Shown: positions 1 through 8,772 of the stretch, in pieces
Layout: each line of letters begins with the position of its first letter
How positions within the stretch are numbered: the first letter of the stretch is position 1
DNA from: Amycolatopsis sp. WAC 01376
Lineage (GTDB): Bacteria > Actinomycetota > Actinomycetes > Mycobacteriales > Pseudonocardiaceae
Length of the DNA: 64,000 nucleotides
Assembly: GCF_003947415.1 (NCBI RefSeq)
Contig: NZ_QHKL01000004.1
Location: 248,001-312,000, forward strand
Direction: 5' to 3'
Position numbers and translations under genes: made by a program
Notes under the pieces: model-generated
Seen by the model: the letters and a program-made list of their open reading frames with translations, nothing else
The model's database searches: none
Told to the model about the DNA's origin: nothing

Positions 1-162
1 TCGGGGACCACCGCCACCATCGCGTTCGACGTCCTCGCCACCGGCCTCGACGCGAACCACGTCGGCTACGCGTCCGCGATGGCCGTGGTGATGCTGGTGA
101 TCGTGGCGACGCTGACCACGATCGTGCTGCGGTTCCTGCGGCGGCGGGAGGTCGACCTGTGA
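1..162 (+). CDS. Sugar ABC transporter permease, C-terminal end only (MalF/UgpA type)
   Basis: The frame is open from the window edge to a TGA at 160-162, giving the last 53 residues. They contain one membrane helix (MAVVMLVIVATLTTIVL) followed by a basic tail ending RRREVDL, the usual end of a MalF-type permease. The stop overlaps the GTG start of the next permease by 4 bp (GTGA), so the two are translated together as the two membrane subunits of one importer. The binding protein and most of this subunit lie outside the window. Substrate cannot be read from this fragment. Confidence 0.75.
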   Translation, partial: SGTTATIAFDVLATGLDANHVGYASAMAVVMLVIVATLTTIVLRFLRRREVDL

Positions 163-977
163 CCACGAAACTCCGGCCCGCCGCGGCGATCCTGGCAAGC
201 GCGCTCTTCGCCGTGCCGCTGTACTACGTGCTCGTCAACGTGTTCAAACCCGGCGACCAGATCGCCGAAGAGCCGGCGTCGGTCCCGCTGCCACCGACGC
301 TGACCAACATCCACGCCGTCCTCACCCGCCCCGACGGCCTGTTCTGGGTGAGCCTGGCGAACAGCATGCTCGTCACCCTGCTGTCGATCCTGGTGCTGAC
401 CGTGCTTTCGGCGATGCTCGGGCACTACCTGGCGCGCTCGGACCGGCGATGGACCAAGGTGCTCACGCTGATCCTGTTGGCGGGCTTGATGATTCCTCCC
501 CAGGTGATCCTGATCCCGGTCACCGAGGTGCTGCGGCTGACCGGGTTGATGGCGACGCTGCAGGGCTTGGTGCTGTTCAACGTCGGCTACTACGTGCCGT
601 TCGGCGTGTTCGTGTTCACCGGATTCATTCGCGGGGTACCGGTGGAACTCGAGGAGGCCGCCCGGCTCGACGGGGCGAGCCGGGCGCAGGTGTTCTGGCG
701 GATCGTGTTCCCGCTGCTGCGCCCGGCGACGGCGAGTGTGCTGATCTTCCTCGGGGTGTGGATCTGGAACGACTTCATCGACCCGTTGATCATCCTCGGG
801 CCCAGCCAGGGCACCACGATCACCACCGGGATCTACCGCTCGATCGGCCAGTACCAGACGGATCTCGGCAGCGTGTTCGCGCTGATGTTCCTGGCCACGC
901 TGCCGGTGCTGATCTTCTACCTGGCGTTGCAGAAGCAGTTCGTGAAGGGACTCACCGGCGGCGCGACCAAGGGCTGA
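159..977 (+). CDS. Carbohydrate ABC transporter permease (MalG type)
   Basis: This 272-residue inner-membrane protein has about six hydrophobic segments. The cytoplasmic EAA loop (LEEAARLDGASRAQVFWRIV) that docks on the ATPase is near residues 164-183. N-terminal text 'LVNVFKPGDQIAE' is typical of the MalG/CUT1 class. It starts at GTG 159, overlapping the upstream permease stop, so it is the second membrane subunit of a sugar importer operon. No ATPase gene follows. CUT1 systems commonly use a shared MsiK-type ATPase encoded elsewhere, which would fit but is not shown here. Substrate unknown. Confidence 0.9.
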   Translation: MTTKLRPAAAILASALFAVPLYYVLVNVFKPGDQIAEEPASVPLPPTLTNIHAVLTRPDGLFWVSLANSMLVTLLSILVLTVLSAMLGHYLARSDRRWTKVLTLILLAGLMIPPQVILIPVTEVLRLTGLMATLQGLVLFNVGYYVPFGVFVFTGFIRGVPVELEEAARLDGASRAQVFWRIVFPLLRPATASVLIFLGVWIWNDFIDPLIILGPSQGTTITTGIYRSIGQYQTDLGSVFALMFLATLPVLIFYLALQKQFVKGLTGGATKG

Positions 978-1001
978 GTTCCGTCAAGGCCCGAACGCCA
1001 T

Positions 1002-1044
1002 GAACGGTCCGTTCCTTGCGAAATTTGCCAGGAACGGACCGTTC
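1002..1044. terminator. Perfect 15-bp hairpin between convergent genes
   Basis: Arms GAACGGTCCGTTCCT (1002-1016) and AGGAACGGACCGTTC (1030-1044) flank a 13-nt loop. It lies between the end of the plus-strand permease and the end of the minus-strand ABC-F gene, the position of a bidirectional terminator. No U-tract is evident, and the element may also be a dispersed palindrome used as a terminator. Confidence 0.6.
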
Positions 1045-1074
1045 CTAGCACGCGCGACGACGTGAAAGGGCCGC

Positions 1075-2712
1075 TCAGAGCTCGGCGACCTTCCCGTCGG
1101 CGACTTCCAGCCGCCGCGTCGTCGCCACCGCGTCGAGCATCCGCCGGTCGTGTGTCACCAGCAGCAGCGTCCCCGGATACTCCGACAGCGCCGACTCCAG
1201 CTGCTCGATCGCGGGCAGGTCGAGGTGGTTCGTCGGCTCGTCGAGCACCAGCAGGTTCACCCCGCGCGCCTGCAGCAGCGCCAGCGCCGACCGGGTCCGC
1301 TCCCCCGGCGACAGCGTGGCGGCCGGCCGCAGGACGTGCGCGGCCTTGAGCCCGAACTTCGCCAGCAGTGTCCGAACGTCGGCGTCGGCGAGTTCCGGGA
1401 CCTCACGGGCGAACGCCTCGACGAGCGGAAGGTCGCCGAGGAACAGCTTCCGTGCCTGGTCGACCTCGCCGACCACGACACCGGAGCCGAGCGACGCGGC
1501 GCCTTCGTCGACCGCGACCCGCCCGAGCAGGGCGGCGAGCAGCGTCGACTTCCCGGCGCCGTTGGCCCCGGTGATCGCGACCTTGTCCGCCCAGTCGATC
1601 TGCAGATCCACCGGGCCGAGGGTGAATTCACCCCGCCGCACCACCGCGCCGCGCAAAGTCGCCACGACCGCGCCCGCCCGGGGCGCCGCGGCGATCTCCA
1701 TCCGCAGTTCCCATTCCTTGCGCGGTTCCTCGACGACGTCGAGCCGCTCGATCATGCGGTCGGTCTGCCGGGCCTTCGACGCCTGCTTCTCCGTCGCCTC
1801 GCTCCGGAACTTGCGGCCCACCTTGTCGTTGTCGGTGGCCTTGCGGCGGGCGTTCTTGACGCCCTTTTCCATCCACGAACGCTGCATCGAGCCCCGCGCT
1901 TCGAGCGAGGCCTTGGTGTTCGCGAACTCCTCGTACTCCTCACGCGCGTGCCGCCGCGCGACGGCACGTTCCTCCAGATAGGACTCGTAACCGCCGCCGT
2001 AGGTCCGCACCTGCTGCTGCGCGTAATCGAGTTCGACGACGCGGTCCACGGTGCGGGCGAGGAACTCCCGGTCGTGGCTGACCAGCACGGTCCCGGCGCG
2101 CAGCCCGGTCACGAACCGCTCGAGCCGGTCCAGGCCGTCGAGGTCGAGGTCGTTGGTCGGCTCGTCGAGGAGGAAGATGTCGTACCGGCTCAGCAGCAGC
2201 GAGGCCATCCCCGCCCGGGCCGCCTGCCCGCCGGACAGCGACAGCATCGGCTGGTCGAGGCTGACGGTGAGTCCGAGATCCGCGACGACCTCGCCCGCAC
2301 GGTCGTCCAGATCGGCGCCGCCGAGCGCGAGCCAGCGGTCGAGGGCCAGACCGTAGGCGTCGTCCGCGCCGGGTTCGCCCGCGGTGAGCGCTTCGGTGGC
2401 GGCGTCGAGTTCGGCTTGGGCGGCGGTGACTCCGGTACGCCGCGAGAGGAACGCACGGACGGACTCACCCGCACGACGTTCCGGCTCCTGCGGGAGGTGA
2501 CCGACGGTGGCCGTCGGCGGGTTCAGCCGGACGCTGCCCTCTTCCGGCGGTACGAGGCCGCCGAGGGTCTTCAGCAGGGTCGACTTGCCCGCGCCGTTGA
2601 CGCCGACGAGACCGATCACTTCGCCCGGGGCGACGACCAGGTCGAGACCGGAGAACAGCAGACGGTCGCCGTGGCCGGCGGCGAGATCCTTGGCAACGAG
2701 TGTGGCGCTCAT
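1075..2712 (-). CDS. ABC-F family ATP-binding protein (two ABC domains, no membrane domain)
   Basis: The 545-residue protein has two ABC ATPase cassettes and no membrane segments. Walker A motifs are near residues 37-45 (GVNGAGKST) and 380 (GANGAGKST). Signatures LSGGQ and LSPGE precede LDEPTND and LDEPTNH Walker B segments. A charged linker of about 100 residues between the cassettes is the ABC-F interdomain arm. Family knowledge: ABC-F proteins bind the ribosomal E site, either as translation factors or as antibiotic-protection factors; sequence alone does not decide which. ATG 2712 begins MSATLVAKDL. No Shine-Dalgarno is visible before it, so a very short leader or leaderless transcript is possible. 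It is divergent from the PaaX gene. Confidence 0.88.
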   Translation of the reverse strand: MSATLVAKDLAAGHGDRLLFSGLDLVVAPGEVIGLVGVNGAGKSTLLKTLGGLVPPEEGSVRLNPPTATVGHLPQEPERRAGESVRAFLSRRTGVTAAQAELDAATEALTAGEPGADDAYGLALDRWLALGGADLDDRAGEVVADLGLTVSLDQPMLSLSGGQAARAGMASLLLSRYDIFLLDEPTNDLDLDGLDRLERFVTGLRAGTVLVSHDREFLARTVDRVVELDYAQQQVRTYGGGYESYLEERAVARRHAREEYEEFANTKASLEARGSMQRSWMEKGVKNARRKATDNDKVGRKFRSEATEKQASKARQTDRMIERLDVVEEPRKEWELRMEIAAAPRAGAVVATLRGAVVRRGEFTLGPVDLQIDWADKVAITGANGAGKSTLLAALLGRVAVDEGAASLGSGVVVGEVDQARKLFLGDLPLVEAFAREVPELADADVRTLLAKFGLKAAHVLRPAATLSPGERTRSALALLQARGVNLLVLDEPTNHLDLPAIEQLESALSEYPGTLLLVTHDRRMLDAVATTRRLEVADGKVAEL

Positions 2713-2858
2713 GAGATCGGTAAGTCTACGGGGACCGATTGAACAGCTCGTGGTCCCTCGGAAGAGTGGCAAGTATCCAAGCGATCACGGAACGTGGGTA
2801 ACCTGGTTGTTCTTCTGGACCCGAACGAACCCCTGAGCATTGAGGTCGGTGACAGCAA

Positions 2859-3749
2859 ATGGCGGATTCCGCCACCCAGGTCCCCGTCGTCCACCAGCAG
2901 AAAGGCGGTACCCGTAGGCCGACGTTGAGCAGGCGGCGGGAAGTCAGTCACGCCAGCGCGCGATCCCTGTTGATGACGATCCTCGGCGAATACGTCCTGC
3001 CCCGTGACCGGCCCATCTGGACGTCGACGCTGGTCGAGGCGCTGCGCGTGCTCGACATCGAGGAAAAGTCCGCACGCCAGGCGCTCGCCCGTTCCTCCGC
3101 CGAGGGCTGGGTCGTCTCCGAACGCGTCGGACGAAGAGTGCGCTGGTCGCTCACTCCACCAGGCAGGCGCCTCTTGACCGAAGGCGCGGAACGGATCTAC
3201 GCCTTCGGCAACGAGGAGAAGGCATGGGACGGCCGCTGGCTGATGTTGATCGTGTCGGTCCCCGAAGCGAAGCGGGACCTCCGGCACCGGCTGCGCACGC
3301 GCCTGACGTGGGCCGGGTTCGGTTCGCCGGTGGCCGGCGTCTGGGTCAGCCCGGATCTCAGCCGCCAGCGGGAGGCCCAGCAGATCGTGCAGGAACTCGG
3401 CCTCGACGCGCAGGCGATGTCGTTCACCGCCGCCTATGGCGACGTCGGCGACCAGGAGACGATGGTCGCGCGGTCCTGGGATCTGAGCGAATTGAAGGAC
3501 CGCTACGAAGACTTCATCGACCGCTTCACCGGTTTGCGGCCTTCAGGTGAACGTGGCGTCCTGCGCGCGCAGACCGAACTCGTCCACGAATGGCGCAGCT
3601 TCCCCTTCCTCGATCCGCGTCTTCCGCTAAAACTCCTCCCCGACGGTTGGAGTGGCGTGCGCGCGGCGGACCTCTTCCACCGCAAGCACGTCGAATGGCG
3701 ACCAGAAGCACAGGCGCAATGGGACGAACTCGCGGACTCCTCCGGCTAG
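2859..3749 (+). CDS. PaaX-family transcriptional regulator
   Basis: The 296-residue protein matches PaaX layout: a variable basic N-terminus, a winged helix near residues 38-105 (SARQALARSSAEGWVV), then the central and C-terminal PaaX domains (GRWLMLIVSVPE; AGVWVSPDL; the C-terminal segment FPFLDPRLP). PaaX proteins repress phenylacetate or other aryl-CoA catabolic genes and respond to acyl-CoA effectors. The gene ends 35 bp before an enoyl-CoA hydratase on the same strand, consistent with a small acyl-CoA-responsive operon. The aryl-CoA effector itself is inference. Confidence in the family is high, in the regulon low. Confidence 0.85.
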   Translation: MADSATQVPVVHQQKGGTRRPTLSRRREVSHASARSLLMTILGEYVLPRDRPIWTSTLVEALRVLDIEEKSARQALARSSAEGWVVSERVGRRVRWSLTPPGRRLLTEGAERIYAFGNEEKAWDGRWLMLIVSVPEAKRDLRHRLRTRLTWAGFGSPVAGVWVSPDLSRQREAQQIVQELGLDAQAMSFTAAYGDVGDQETMVARSWDLSELKDRYEDFIDRFTGLRPSGERGVLRAQTELVHEWRSFPFLDPRLPLKLLPDGWSGVRAADLFHRKHVEWRPEAQAQWDELADSSG

Positions 3750-3784
3750 GGTCACGGAAAACGATCTAGCGGAGGGACTTCGTC

Positions 3785-4564
3785 TTGGCCACCTCGATCC
3801 GCCTCGACCGCGAGGGCGACATCGCCGTCCTGACCATCGCTTCGCCGCCGCTGAACCTCTACACCGCGGAACTCCAGCAGGAACTGGGCGAGGCGATCGG
3901 CGAACTGGAGGCCACGCCGCCGCGTGCGGCGCTGATCCGGGCCGAGGGGAAGATCGTCAGCGGCGGTGTCGACGTCTCCCTGTTCGACGCCCAGGCGAGC
4001 GCGGCCGAAGCGAAGGTGCTCTTCGACGAGATGCTGGCGATCCCCGACCGGATCGCCGCCCTCCCGTTCCCCACCGTGTTCGCCGCCCACGGTCTGTGCC
4101 TGACCTGGGCCTTCGAGGTGGCTGTCGCCTGCGACATCATTCTCGCCAGTGAGAAGGCCAAGTTCGGCTTGGTCGAACGCGTCGTCGGCCTGACTCCGAC
4201 CATGGGTGGCACACAGCGGCTCGCCGCCCGCGCCGGCGTCGGCCGCGCCAAGGAGTTCGTGATGACCGGTGCGGCCTACGACGCCGCGACACTCGAACGC
4301 TGGAACGTGGTGAACCGGGTGTTCCCGATCGACGGCTTCGACGAGGCCGTGCGCGCCTTCACGACCGACCTCGCGCAGGGGCCGACAAAGGCGCACGCGG
4401 CCACCAAGAAGGTCCTCGAGCACTACGAGCACGGCGGCGTCGCCGAGGCGAACGAGCACATCACGACGATCGCCGCCGGGCTCTTCGACACCGAGGACCT
4501 GCGCGGCGCGGTGAAGTCGTTCCTCGCCGACGGCCCGGGCAAGGCGACCTTCACCGGCCGCTGA
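3785..4564 (+). CDS. Enoyl-CoA hydratase/isomerase family protein
   Basis: This 259-residue crotonase-fold protein would hydrate or isomerise an enoyl-CoA ester in the cytosol. Conserved crotonase segments are visible: the early oxyanion-hole strand (LIRAEGKIVSGGVD), the second oxyanion loop (AAHGLCLTWAFEVAVACD) and the FGLVERVVGLTPTMGGTQRL stretch. The start is TTG 3785, supported by GGAGG at 3771-3775 with 9-nt spacing; no nearer ATG gives the full N-terminus. The usual catalytic Glu pair is not clear, so an unusual substrate or a non-hydratase activity is possible. It follows the PaaX gene, and a strong terminator lies downstream. Confidence 0.85.
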   Translation: MATSIRLDREGDIAVLTIASPPLNLYTAELQQELGEAIGELEATPPRAALIRAEGKIVSGGVDVSLFDAQASAAEAKVLFDEMLAIPDRIAALPFPTVFAAHGLCLTWAFEVAVACDIILASEKAKFGLVERVVGLTPTMGGTQRLAARAGVGRAKEFVMTGAAYDAATLERWNVVNRVFPIDGFDEAVRAFTTDLAQGPTKAHAATKKVLEHYEHGGVAEANEHITTIAAGLFDTEDLRGAVKSFLADGPGKATFTGR

Positions 4565-4585
4565 GCCGGCCCGCACGACCCCGAT

Positions 4586-4626
4586 ACCGCAGCGCCGCTT
4601 CTCCAGCGGCGCTGCGGTTTTCGTTT
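4586..4626 (+). terminator. Rho-independent terminator after the enoyl-CoA hydratase
   Basis: A perfect 14-bp stem (ACCGCAGCGCCGCT / AGCGGCGCTGCGGT, 4586-4599 and 4605-4618) with a 5-nt loop is followed by TTTCGTTT. Confidence 0.85.
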
Positions 4627-4721
4627 CGGCAGGGGTTTCTTCCGGCAGCCGACCGCACGCCGCCCCCACAACGGCGGAGGATTCCACCGAGCGCCCTGGC
4701 CTGGTGGTTCATGACCGACGA

Positions 4722-4737
4722 ATCGGTCTAGACCTTT
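4722..4737. promoter_or_regulatory. DasR-like (dre) operator 1 upstream of chitinase
   Basis: CGGTCTAGACCT is a near palindrome matching the core of the DasR responsive element (consensus about ACTGGTCTAGACCA). It lies about 100 bp before the chitinase ATG. Its right half would overlap the -35 region if TACATT (4752-4757) is the -10 box. DasR is the GntR-family GlcNAc regulator of streptomycetes and relatives; its gene is not in this window. Confidence 0.65.
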
Positions 4738-4760
4738 TATCCGCGTCGCGCTACATTCAA

Positions 4761-4778
4761 GCGTGGTCTAGACCACAC
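4761..4778. promoter_or_regulatory. DasR-like (dre) operator 2 upstream of chitinase
   Basis: GTGGTCTAGACCAC (4763-4776) is a perfect 14-bp palindrome and a close match to the DasR consensus. It sits just downstream of the proposed -10 box and 56 bp before the start codon, a position where bound repressor would block initiation or clearance. Confidence 0.8.
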
Positions 4779-4831
4779 GCGCCATTTTTCAGAGCAGGTC
4801 AGTCTCGCCGCCTCTTTTGGAGAGAACCGCC

Positions 4832-7087
4832 ATGAGACGCACCGGAAAACGACTACTCAGCGCATTCACCGTGACACTCCTCGCCGCCGGGCTCTTGGTA
4901 GCCGCGGGCAATCCGGCACTGGCGGCGGGCCGCCTCCGCGCCGCCTTCACCTTGACCGGAACCAACGGTGAGTACACCGTCACCAACCCCAGCAGCGAAA
5001 CCGTCGCCGACTGGTCCATCACCTTCACCGTCCCCGCCGGCGTGACCGCCACCAGCGGCTCCAACGGCACGGTTTCCCAAACGGGCAACCAGGTCACCCT
5101 CACCCCGGCGTACTACATCAAATCGCTCGCGCCGGGCCGTTCGACCTACCCCTACAGCCCGTCCTTCCGGCTCAGTTCGGCCGTCAACCCGACCACGTGC
5201 CGGATCGACGACGCGAACTGCGACGGTTCGGGCGACACACCGCCGTCGGCCCCGGCCAACCTGCGACTCGTGGCGAAGACGACCACGACCGCCGCGCTGG
5301 CCTGGAACGCGTCGGCACCGGGCTCGCTGCCCGTCACCGGCTACGACGTCTACCAGGGCACCACGCTGGCAGCCTCGGTCACCGGTACCGAAGCGAGGAT
5401 CACCGGGCTGACGCCGAACACGGCCTACAGCTTCACCGTCGTCGCCAAGGACCGGAAGGACGCCAAGTCGCCGCCCACCCCGGCGCTCGCGGTGACCACC
5501 AACAACCCGGGTGATGACACCCAGGCGCCGACCGCGCCGTCGAACCTCCGCTCGACCGCGGTCACGTCGGGCTCCGTCACGCTGGCGTGGAACGCGTCCA
5601 CGGACAACACCGGCGTCGTCTCCTACGACGTCTACCGCGGTACGACCCTCGCTACGACGGTGACCGGGACGACCGCGACGGTGAGCGGGCTTTCACCGTC
5701 CACTTCGTACTCTTTCACGGTCAAAGCCCGCGACGGGTACGACAACGTCTCCGCGGCGAGCGCGGCCGTCAGCGCTCGCACCGGCGACATCGTGAACGGG
5801 TACGCCCGGGTCGGCTACTTCGTCCAGTGGGGCATCTACGGCCGCCAGTTCTTCGTGAAGAACATGGTGACCAACGGATCGGCCGCCAAGCTGACCCATC
5901 TGCTGTACGCCTTCGGGAACATCGACCCGGTCAACCACACCTGCCTTTCGGGTGTCACCAAGGGAACGACGTCCAATCCGCAGGACCCGAACCAAGGTGA
6001 CGGAGCGGGCGACGCGGAAGCCGACTACTCGCGGCCGATGTCCGCCGCCCAGTCCGTCGACGGTGTCGGCGACACCGGCTGGGAAACGCTGCGCGGCAAC
6101 TTCAACCAGCTGAAGAAGCTCAAAGTCAAGTACCCCAACATGAAGATCCTCATCTCGCTGGGTGGCTGGACCTACTCGAAGTACTTCTCCGACGTCGCGG
6201 CCACCGCCGCGTCGCGGCAGAAGTTCGTCGCGTCGTGCATCGACACGTACCTGAAGGGCAACATCAAGGCGTACGGCGGTGCGGGCGGCCCGGGTACGGC
6301 CGCGGGCATCTTCGACGGCATCGACATCGACTGGGAATGGCCGGGCAGCCCGGACGGGCACCCCGGGAACCACTGGAGCGCCAACGACAAGACGAACCTG
6401 ACCGCCCTGCTGGCCGAGTTCCGCACGCAGATGGACGCCTACGGCGCCACCACCGGCAAGCGGTACGAACTGCAGGCGTTCACCCCCGCCGACCCGGCGA
6501 AGGTCAAGGGCGGCTGGGAGATCCCGAAGATCTTCGACTACCTCGACGTCGCGAACGTGCAGGGCTACGACTTCCACGGCTCGGGCAGCGACAACTCGTG
6601 GGAGCCGAACCGCACCGGCCATCAGGGCAACCTCTACGCCGACGCGGATGATCCGTACAACTTCAAGTTCAGTGTCGAATCAGCGATCAACGCCTACACC
6701 GAGGCCGGGGCCAATCCACGGAAACTGACCCTCGGGCTCGCGTTTTACGGGAGAGGCTGGCAAGGGGTCGCGGACGGCGGCAAGAAGGGCGAATGGCAGA
6801 GCGCGACAGGAGCCGCGCCCGGCCAGTTCGCCGAGGAAGCAGGTACTCGTGGCTACGCGAATCTCCTGGCCAGTGTCCCCAACTGCGCCGTCCAGCACGA
6901 CACCGCGGCAGTGGCCACGTCGTGCTACACCGGCAACGGCGGGCAATGGTGGACCTTCGACGACGCCTGGTCCATCCAGCAGAAGGTCGCCTGGCTCAAG
7001 ACCAGAGGACTGCTCGGAGTCATGGCCTGGGAGATGTCGGGTGACACCGGATCCCTCATGACCACAGTGGACAATTCGCTGAAGTGA
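4832..7087 (+). CDS. Secreted GH18 chitinase with N-terminal binding module and two FN3 domains
   Basis: The 751-residue precursor starts at ATG 4832 (MRRTGKRLL) behind a GGAGAG ribosome site. Residues 1-36 form a signal peptide ending NPALAA. A beta-rich module resembling a CBM2 carbohydrate-binding domain follows (about 37-132), then two fibronectin type III domains (about 137-226 and 231-318). The GH18 barrel occupies about 322-751. The catalytic motif DGIDIDWEWP places the acid/base Glu at residue 502, and the preceding SLGGW strand is present. It would hydrolyse chitin outside the cell. Two DasR-type operators precede it, so induction by GlcNAc or chitin breakdown products is expected. 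Domain calls are firm; the exact binding-module family is less sure. Confidence 0.95.
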   Translation: MRRTGKRLLSAFTVTLLAAGLLVAAGNPALAAGRLRAAFTLTGTNGEYTVTNPSSETVADWSITFTVPAGVTATSGSNGTVSQTGNQVTLTPAYYIKSLAPGRSTYPYSPSFRLSSAVNPTTCRIDDANCDGSGDTPPSAPANLRLVAKTTTTAALAWNASAPGSLPVTGYDVYQGTTLAASVTGTEARITGLTPNTAYSFTVVAKDRKDAKSPPTPALAVTTNNPGDDTQAPTAPSNLRSTAVTSGSVTLAWNASTDNTGVVSYDVYRGTTLATTVTGTTATVSGLSPSTSYSFTVKARDGYDNVSAASAAVSARTGDIVNGYARVGYFVQWGIYGRQFFVKNMVTNGSAAKLTHLLYAFGNIDPVNHTCLSGVTKGTTSNPQDPNQGDGAGDAEADYSRPMSAAQSVDGVGDTGWETLRGNFNQLKKLKVKYPNMKILISLGGWTYSKYFSDVAATAASRQKFVASCIDTYLKGNIKAYGGAGGPGTAAGIFDGIDIDWEWPGSPDGHPGNHWSANDKTNLTALLAEFRTQMDAYGATTGKRYELQAFTPADPAKVKGGWEIPKIFDYLDVANVQGYDFHGSGSDNSWEPNRTGHQGNLYADADDPYNFKFSVESAINAYTEAGANPRKLTLGLAFYGRGWQGVADGGKKGEWQSATGAAPGQFAEEAGTRGYANLLASVPNCAVQHDTAAVATSCYTGNGGQWWTFDDAWSIQQKVAWLKTRGLLGVMAWEMSGDTGSLMTTVDNSLK

Positions 7088-7194
7088 CGGTTCCCGGGGT
7101 GCCGGTGTTCGTCGCCGGCACCCCGGCACCGTTCGTTCAGCCCGCTGAACCGTGCGGGATCCTTTCTTTTCGAGGCGAACAAAGGTCTTGACGC

Positions 7195-7211
7195 GGCTGG
7201 TTCAGACCACG
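7195..7211. promoter_or_regulatory. DasR-like (dre) operator 3 upstream of the alginate-lyase-family gene
   Basis: CTGGTTCAGACCAC (7197-7210) matches the DasR consensus with one imperfect central pair. It lies about 55 bp before the start of the next gene and just downstream of TTGACG (7188-7193), a possible -35 box. The same operator type upstream of the chitinase suggests common control. Confidence 0.65.
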
Positions 7212-7264
7212 ACACTGAATCGCGCGCCGCCGGTGACCTGGCTCACGCCCGCCCGAGGAGAACC

Positions 7265-8434
7265 ATGTCCCTACCGAGGAAACTGCTCGCCCTGACCACC
7301 CTCATCCCCTTGGCACTAGGCCTTTTCAGCGCACCCGCCCAGGCCGCGCCCGCCACCTTCACCCATCCCGGCGTGCTGGTCAGCCGCCCGCAACTGGATT
7401 TCGTCCGTGCCAAGGTCCAGGCAGGCACGCAACCGTGGAAACAGGCCTACGACTCGATGATGTCGAATTCGTACGTGTCACTGTCCCGGTCACCGAAACC
7501 ACGCGCCATCGTCGAATGCGGTTCGTATTCGAATCCGAACATCGGCTGTACCGATGAACGGCAAGACGCGATCGCCGCGTATTCCCTTTCGCTGGCCTGG
7601 TACATCACGCGCGACGCGAAATACGCGACCAAGGCGATCGAGATCATGGACGCCTGGTCCGCGGTACTGAAAGATCACACGAACAGCAACGCTCCCCTGC
7701 AATCCGCATGGTCGGCCTCCTCGTGGCCGCGCGCCGCGGAGATCATCAAGCACACCTACACGAGCTGGCCGAACTCCGGCCGCTTCGGCACCATGCTCCG
7801 GAACGTGTACCTGCCCGAGGTGATCAACGGCAGTCACAGCAACGGAAACTGGGAACTCAGCATGACCGAAGCCGCGATCGGCATCGCCGTGTTCCTCGAC
7901 GACAAGGCGGCCTACGACAAGGCCGTCGCGAAGTTCCGCACCCGCGTCCCCGCCTACCTCTACCTGGCCGGCGACGGCGCGCTCCCGAAGACCGCGCCCG
8001 GCAGCGGCCTCGACACCCGCGACAAGATCGTGAAGTACTGGCAAGGCCAGACGACGTTCGTCAACGGCCTCTCCCAGGAGACCTGCCGTGACTTCACCCA
8101 CACGGGCTACGGCCTCGCCGCCATCGCGAACTTCGCCGAGACCACCCGCATCCAGGGCCAGGACCTCTATCCCGAGATCGCCGACCGCCTCCGCGAAGGC
8201 CTCGGCTTCCACGCGAAGTACCAGCTGGGCGCGGCCGTCCCGTCGTGGCTCTGCGGCGGCAACCTGAAGCTCGGCCTCGGCCCGATCACCGAAGTCGGGT
8301 ACAACCACCTCCACACCCGCCTCGGGCACACCATGAGCAACACCGAGGCCCTCACCCTGCGCCAGCGCCCGGCCGGCACCAACAACCTCTTCGTCTCCTG
8401 GCAGACGCTCACCCACGCCGGCAACCCACAGTGA
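7265..8434 (+). CDS. Secreted alginate-lyase-family (PL5-like alpha/alpha toroid) protein
   Basis: The 389-residue precursor has a signal peptide ending at about residue 28 (SAPAQAAP). The mature part is all-helical and carries alginate-lyase-family segments such as GVLVSRPQLDFVRAK, SNGNWELSMTEAAIG and DFTHTGYGLAAIANFAETT. Family members cleave acidic or amino polysaccharides by beta-elimination. The DasR-type operator upstream hints at an amino-sugar polymer rather than alginate, which is inference. ATG 7265 is preceded by GAGGAG with short spacing. It follows the chitinase on the same strand but has its own promoter region. A stem-loop follows the stop. Confidence 0.8.
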   Translation: MSLPRKLLALTTLIPLALGLFSAPAQAAPATFTHPGVLVSRPQLDFVRAKVQAGTQPWKQAYDSMMSNSYVSLSRSPKPRAIVECGSYSNPNIGCTDERQDAIAAYSLSLAWYITRDAKYATKAIEIMDAWSAVLKDHTNSNAPLQSAWSASSWPRAAEIIKHTYTSWPNSGRFGTMLRNVYLPEVINGSHSNGNWELSMTEAAIGIAVFLDDKAAYDKAVAKFRTRVPAYLYLAGDGALPKTAPGSGLDTRDKIVKYWQGQTTFVNGLSQETCRDFTHTGYGLAAIANFAETTRIQGQDLYPEIADRLREGLGFHAKYQLGAAVPSWLCGGNLKLGLGPITEVGYNHLHTRLGHTMSNTEALTLRQRPAGTNNLFVSWQTLTHAGNPQ

Positions 8435-8438
8435 CCCC

Positions 8439-8474
8439 GTGGGGGCCGCCCGAATGCGGCAGGGCGGCCCTCAC
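8439..8474 (+). terminator. Stem-loop after the lyase-family gene
   Basis: The arms GTGGGGGCCGCCC (8439-8451) and GGGCGGCCCTCAC (8462-8474) pair with one mismatch around a 10-nt loop, five bases past the stop codon. Confidence 0.7.
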
Positions 8475-8573
8475 GGTCCGTTTTCGCAGCTCAGACACAC
8501 AGTGACCCCTGGTTGCAAGCGCCTGTTCGGGACCCGCTAAAGTACTCACATCGCACTCCACGGAGCGCGGGTC

Positions 8574-8653
<80 letters not shown>

Positions 8654-8655
8654 CA

Positions 8656-8699
8656 AAAAGGGCCCGTGAGCTGGAAAATCCCAGCTCACGGGCCCTTTT
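8656..8699 (+). terminator. Terminator just inside attL, carried by the element
   Basis: A perfect 19-bp stem (AAAAGGGCCCGTGAGCTGG, 8656-8674, with its complement at 8681-8699) and 6-nt loop, ending in TTTT. It lies on the element side of the 48-bp core, so it replaces the chromosomal tRNA terminator that was displaced to 32770. Its symmetry with flanking A and T tracts also lets it stop the minus-strand integrase transcript. Confidence 0.85.
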
Positions 8700-8751
8700 G
8701 GTGCATCAATTGGTGACAGCATGATCCGCGTTCGGGGGATATCTGGGGCCA

Positions 8752-8772
8752 TGCCTGACTAACTGCCTGACT
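8752..8772. repeat. Left candidate integrase/excisionase arm sites (two TGCCTGACT copies)
   Basis: TGCCTGACT occurs at 8752-8760 and 8764-8772, a 12-bp period, about 100 bp inside the attL core. The same octamer pair with the same 12-bp period occurs about 100 bp inside attR. This pattern is expected for arm-type binding sites of a tyrosine integrase or Xis. Confidence 0.6.
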
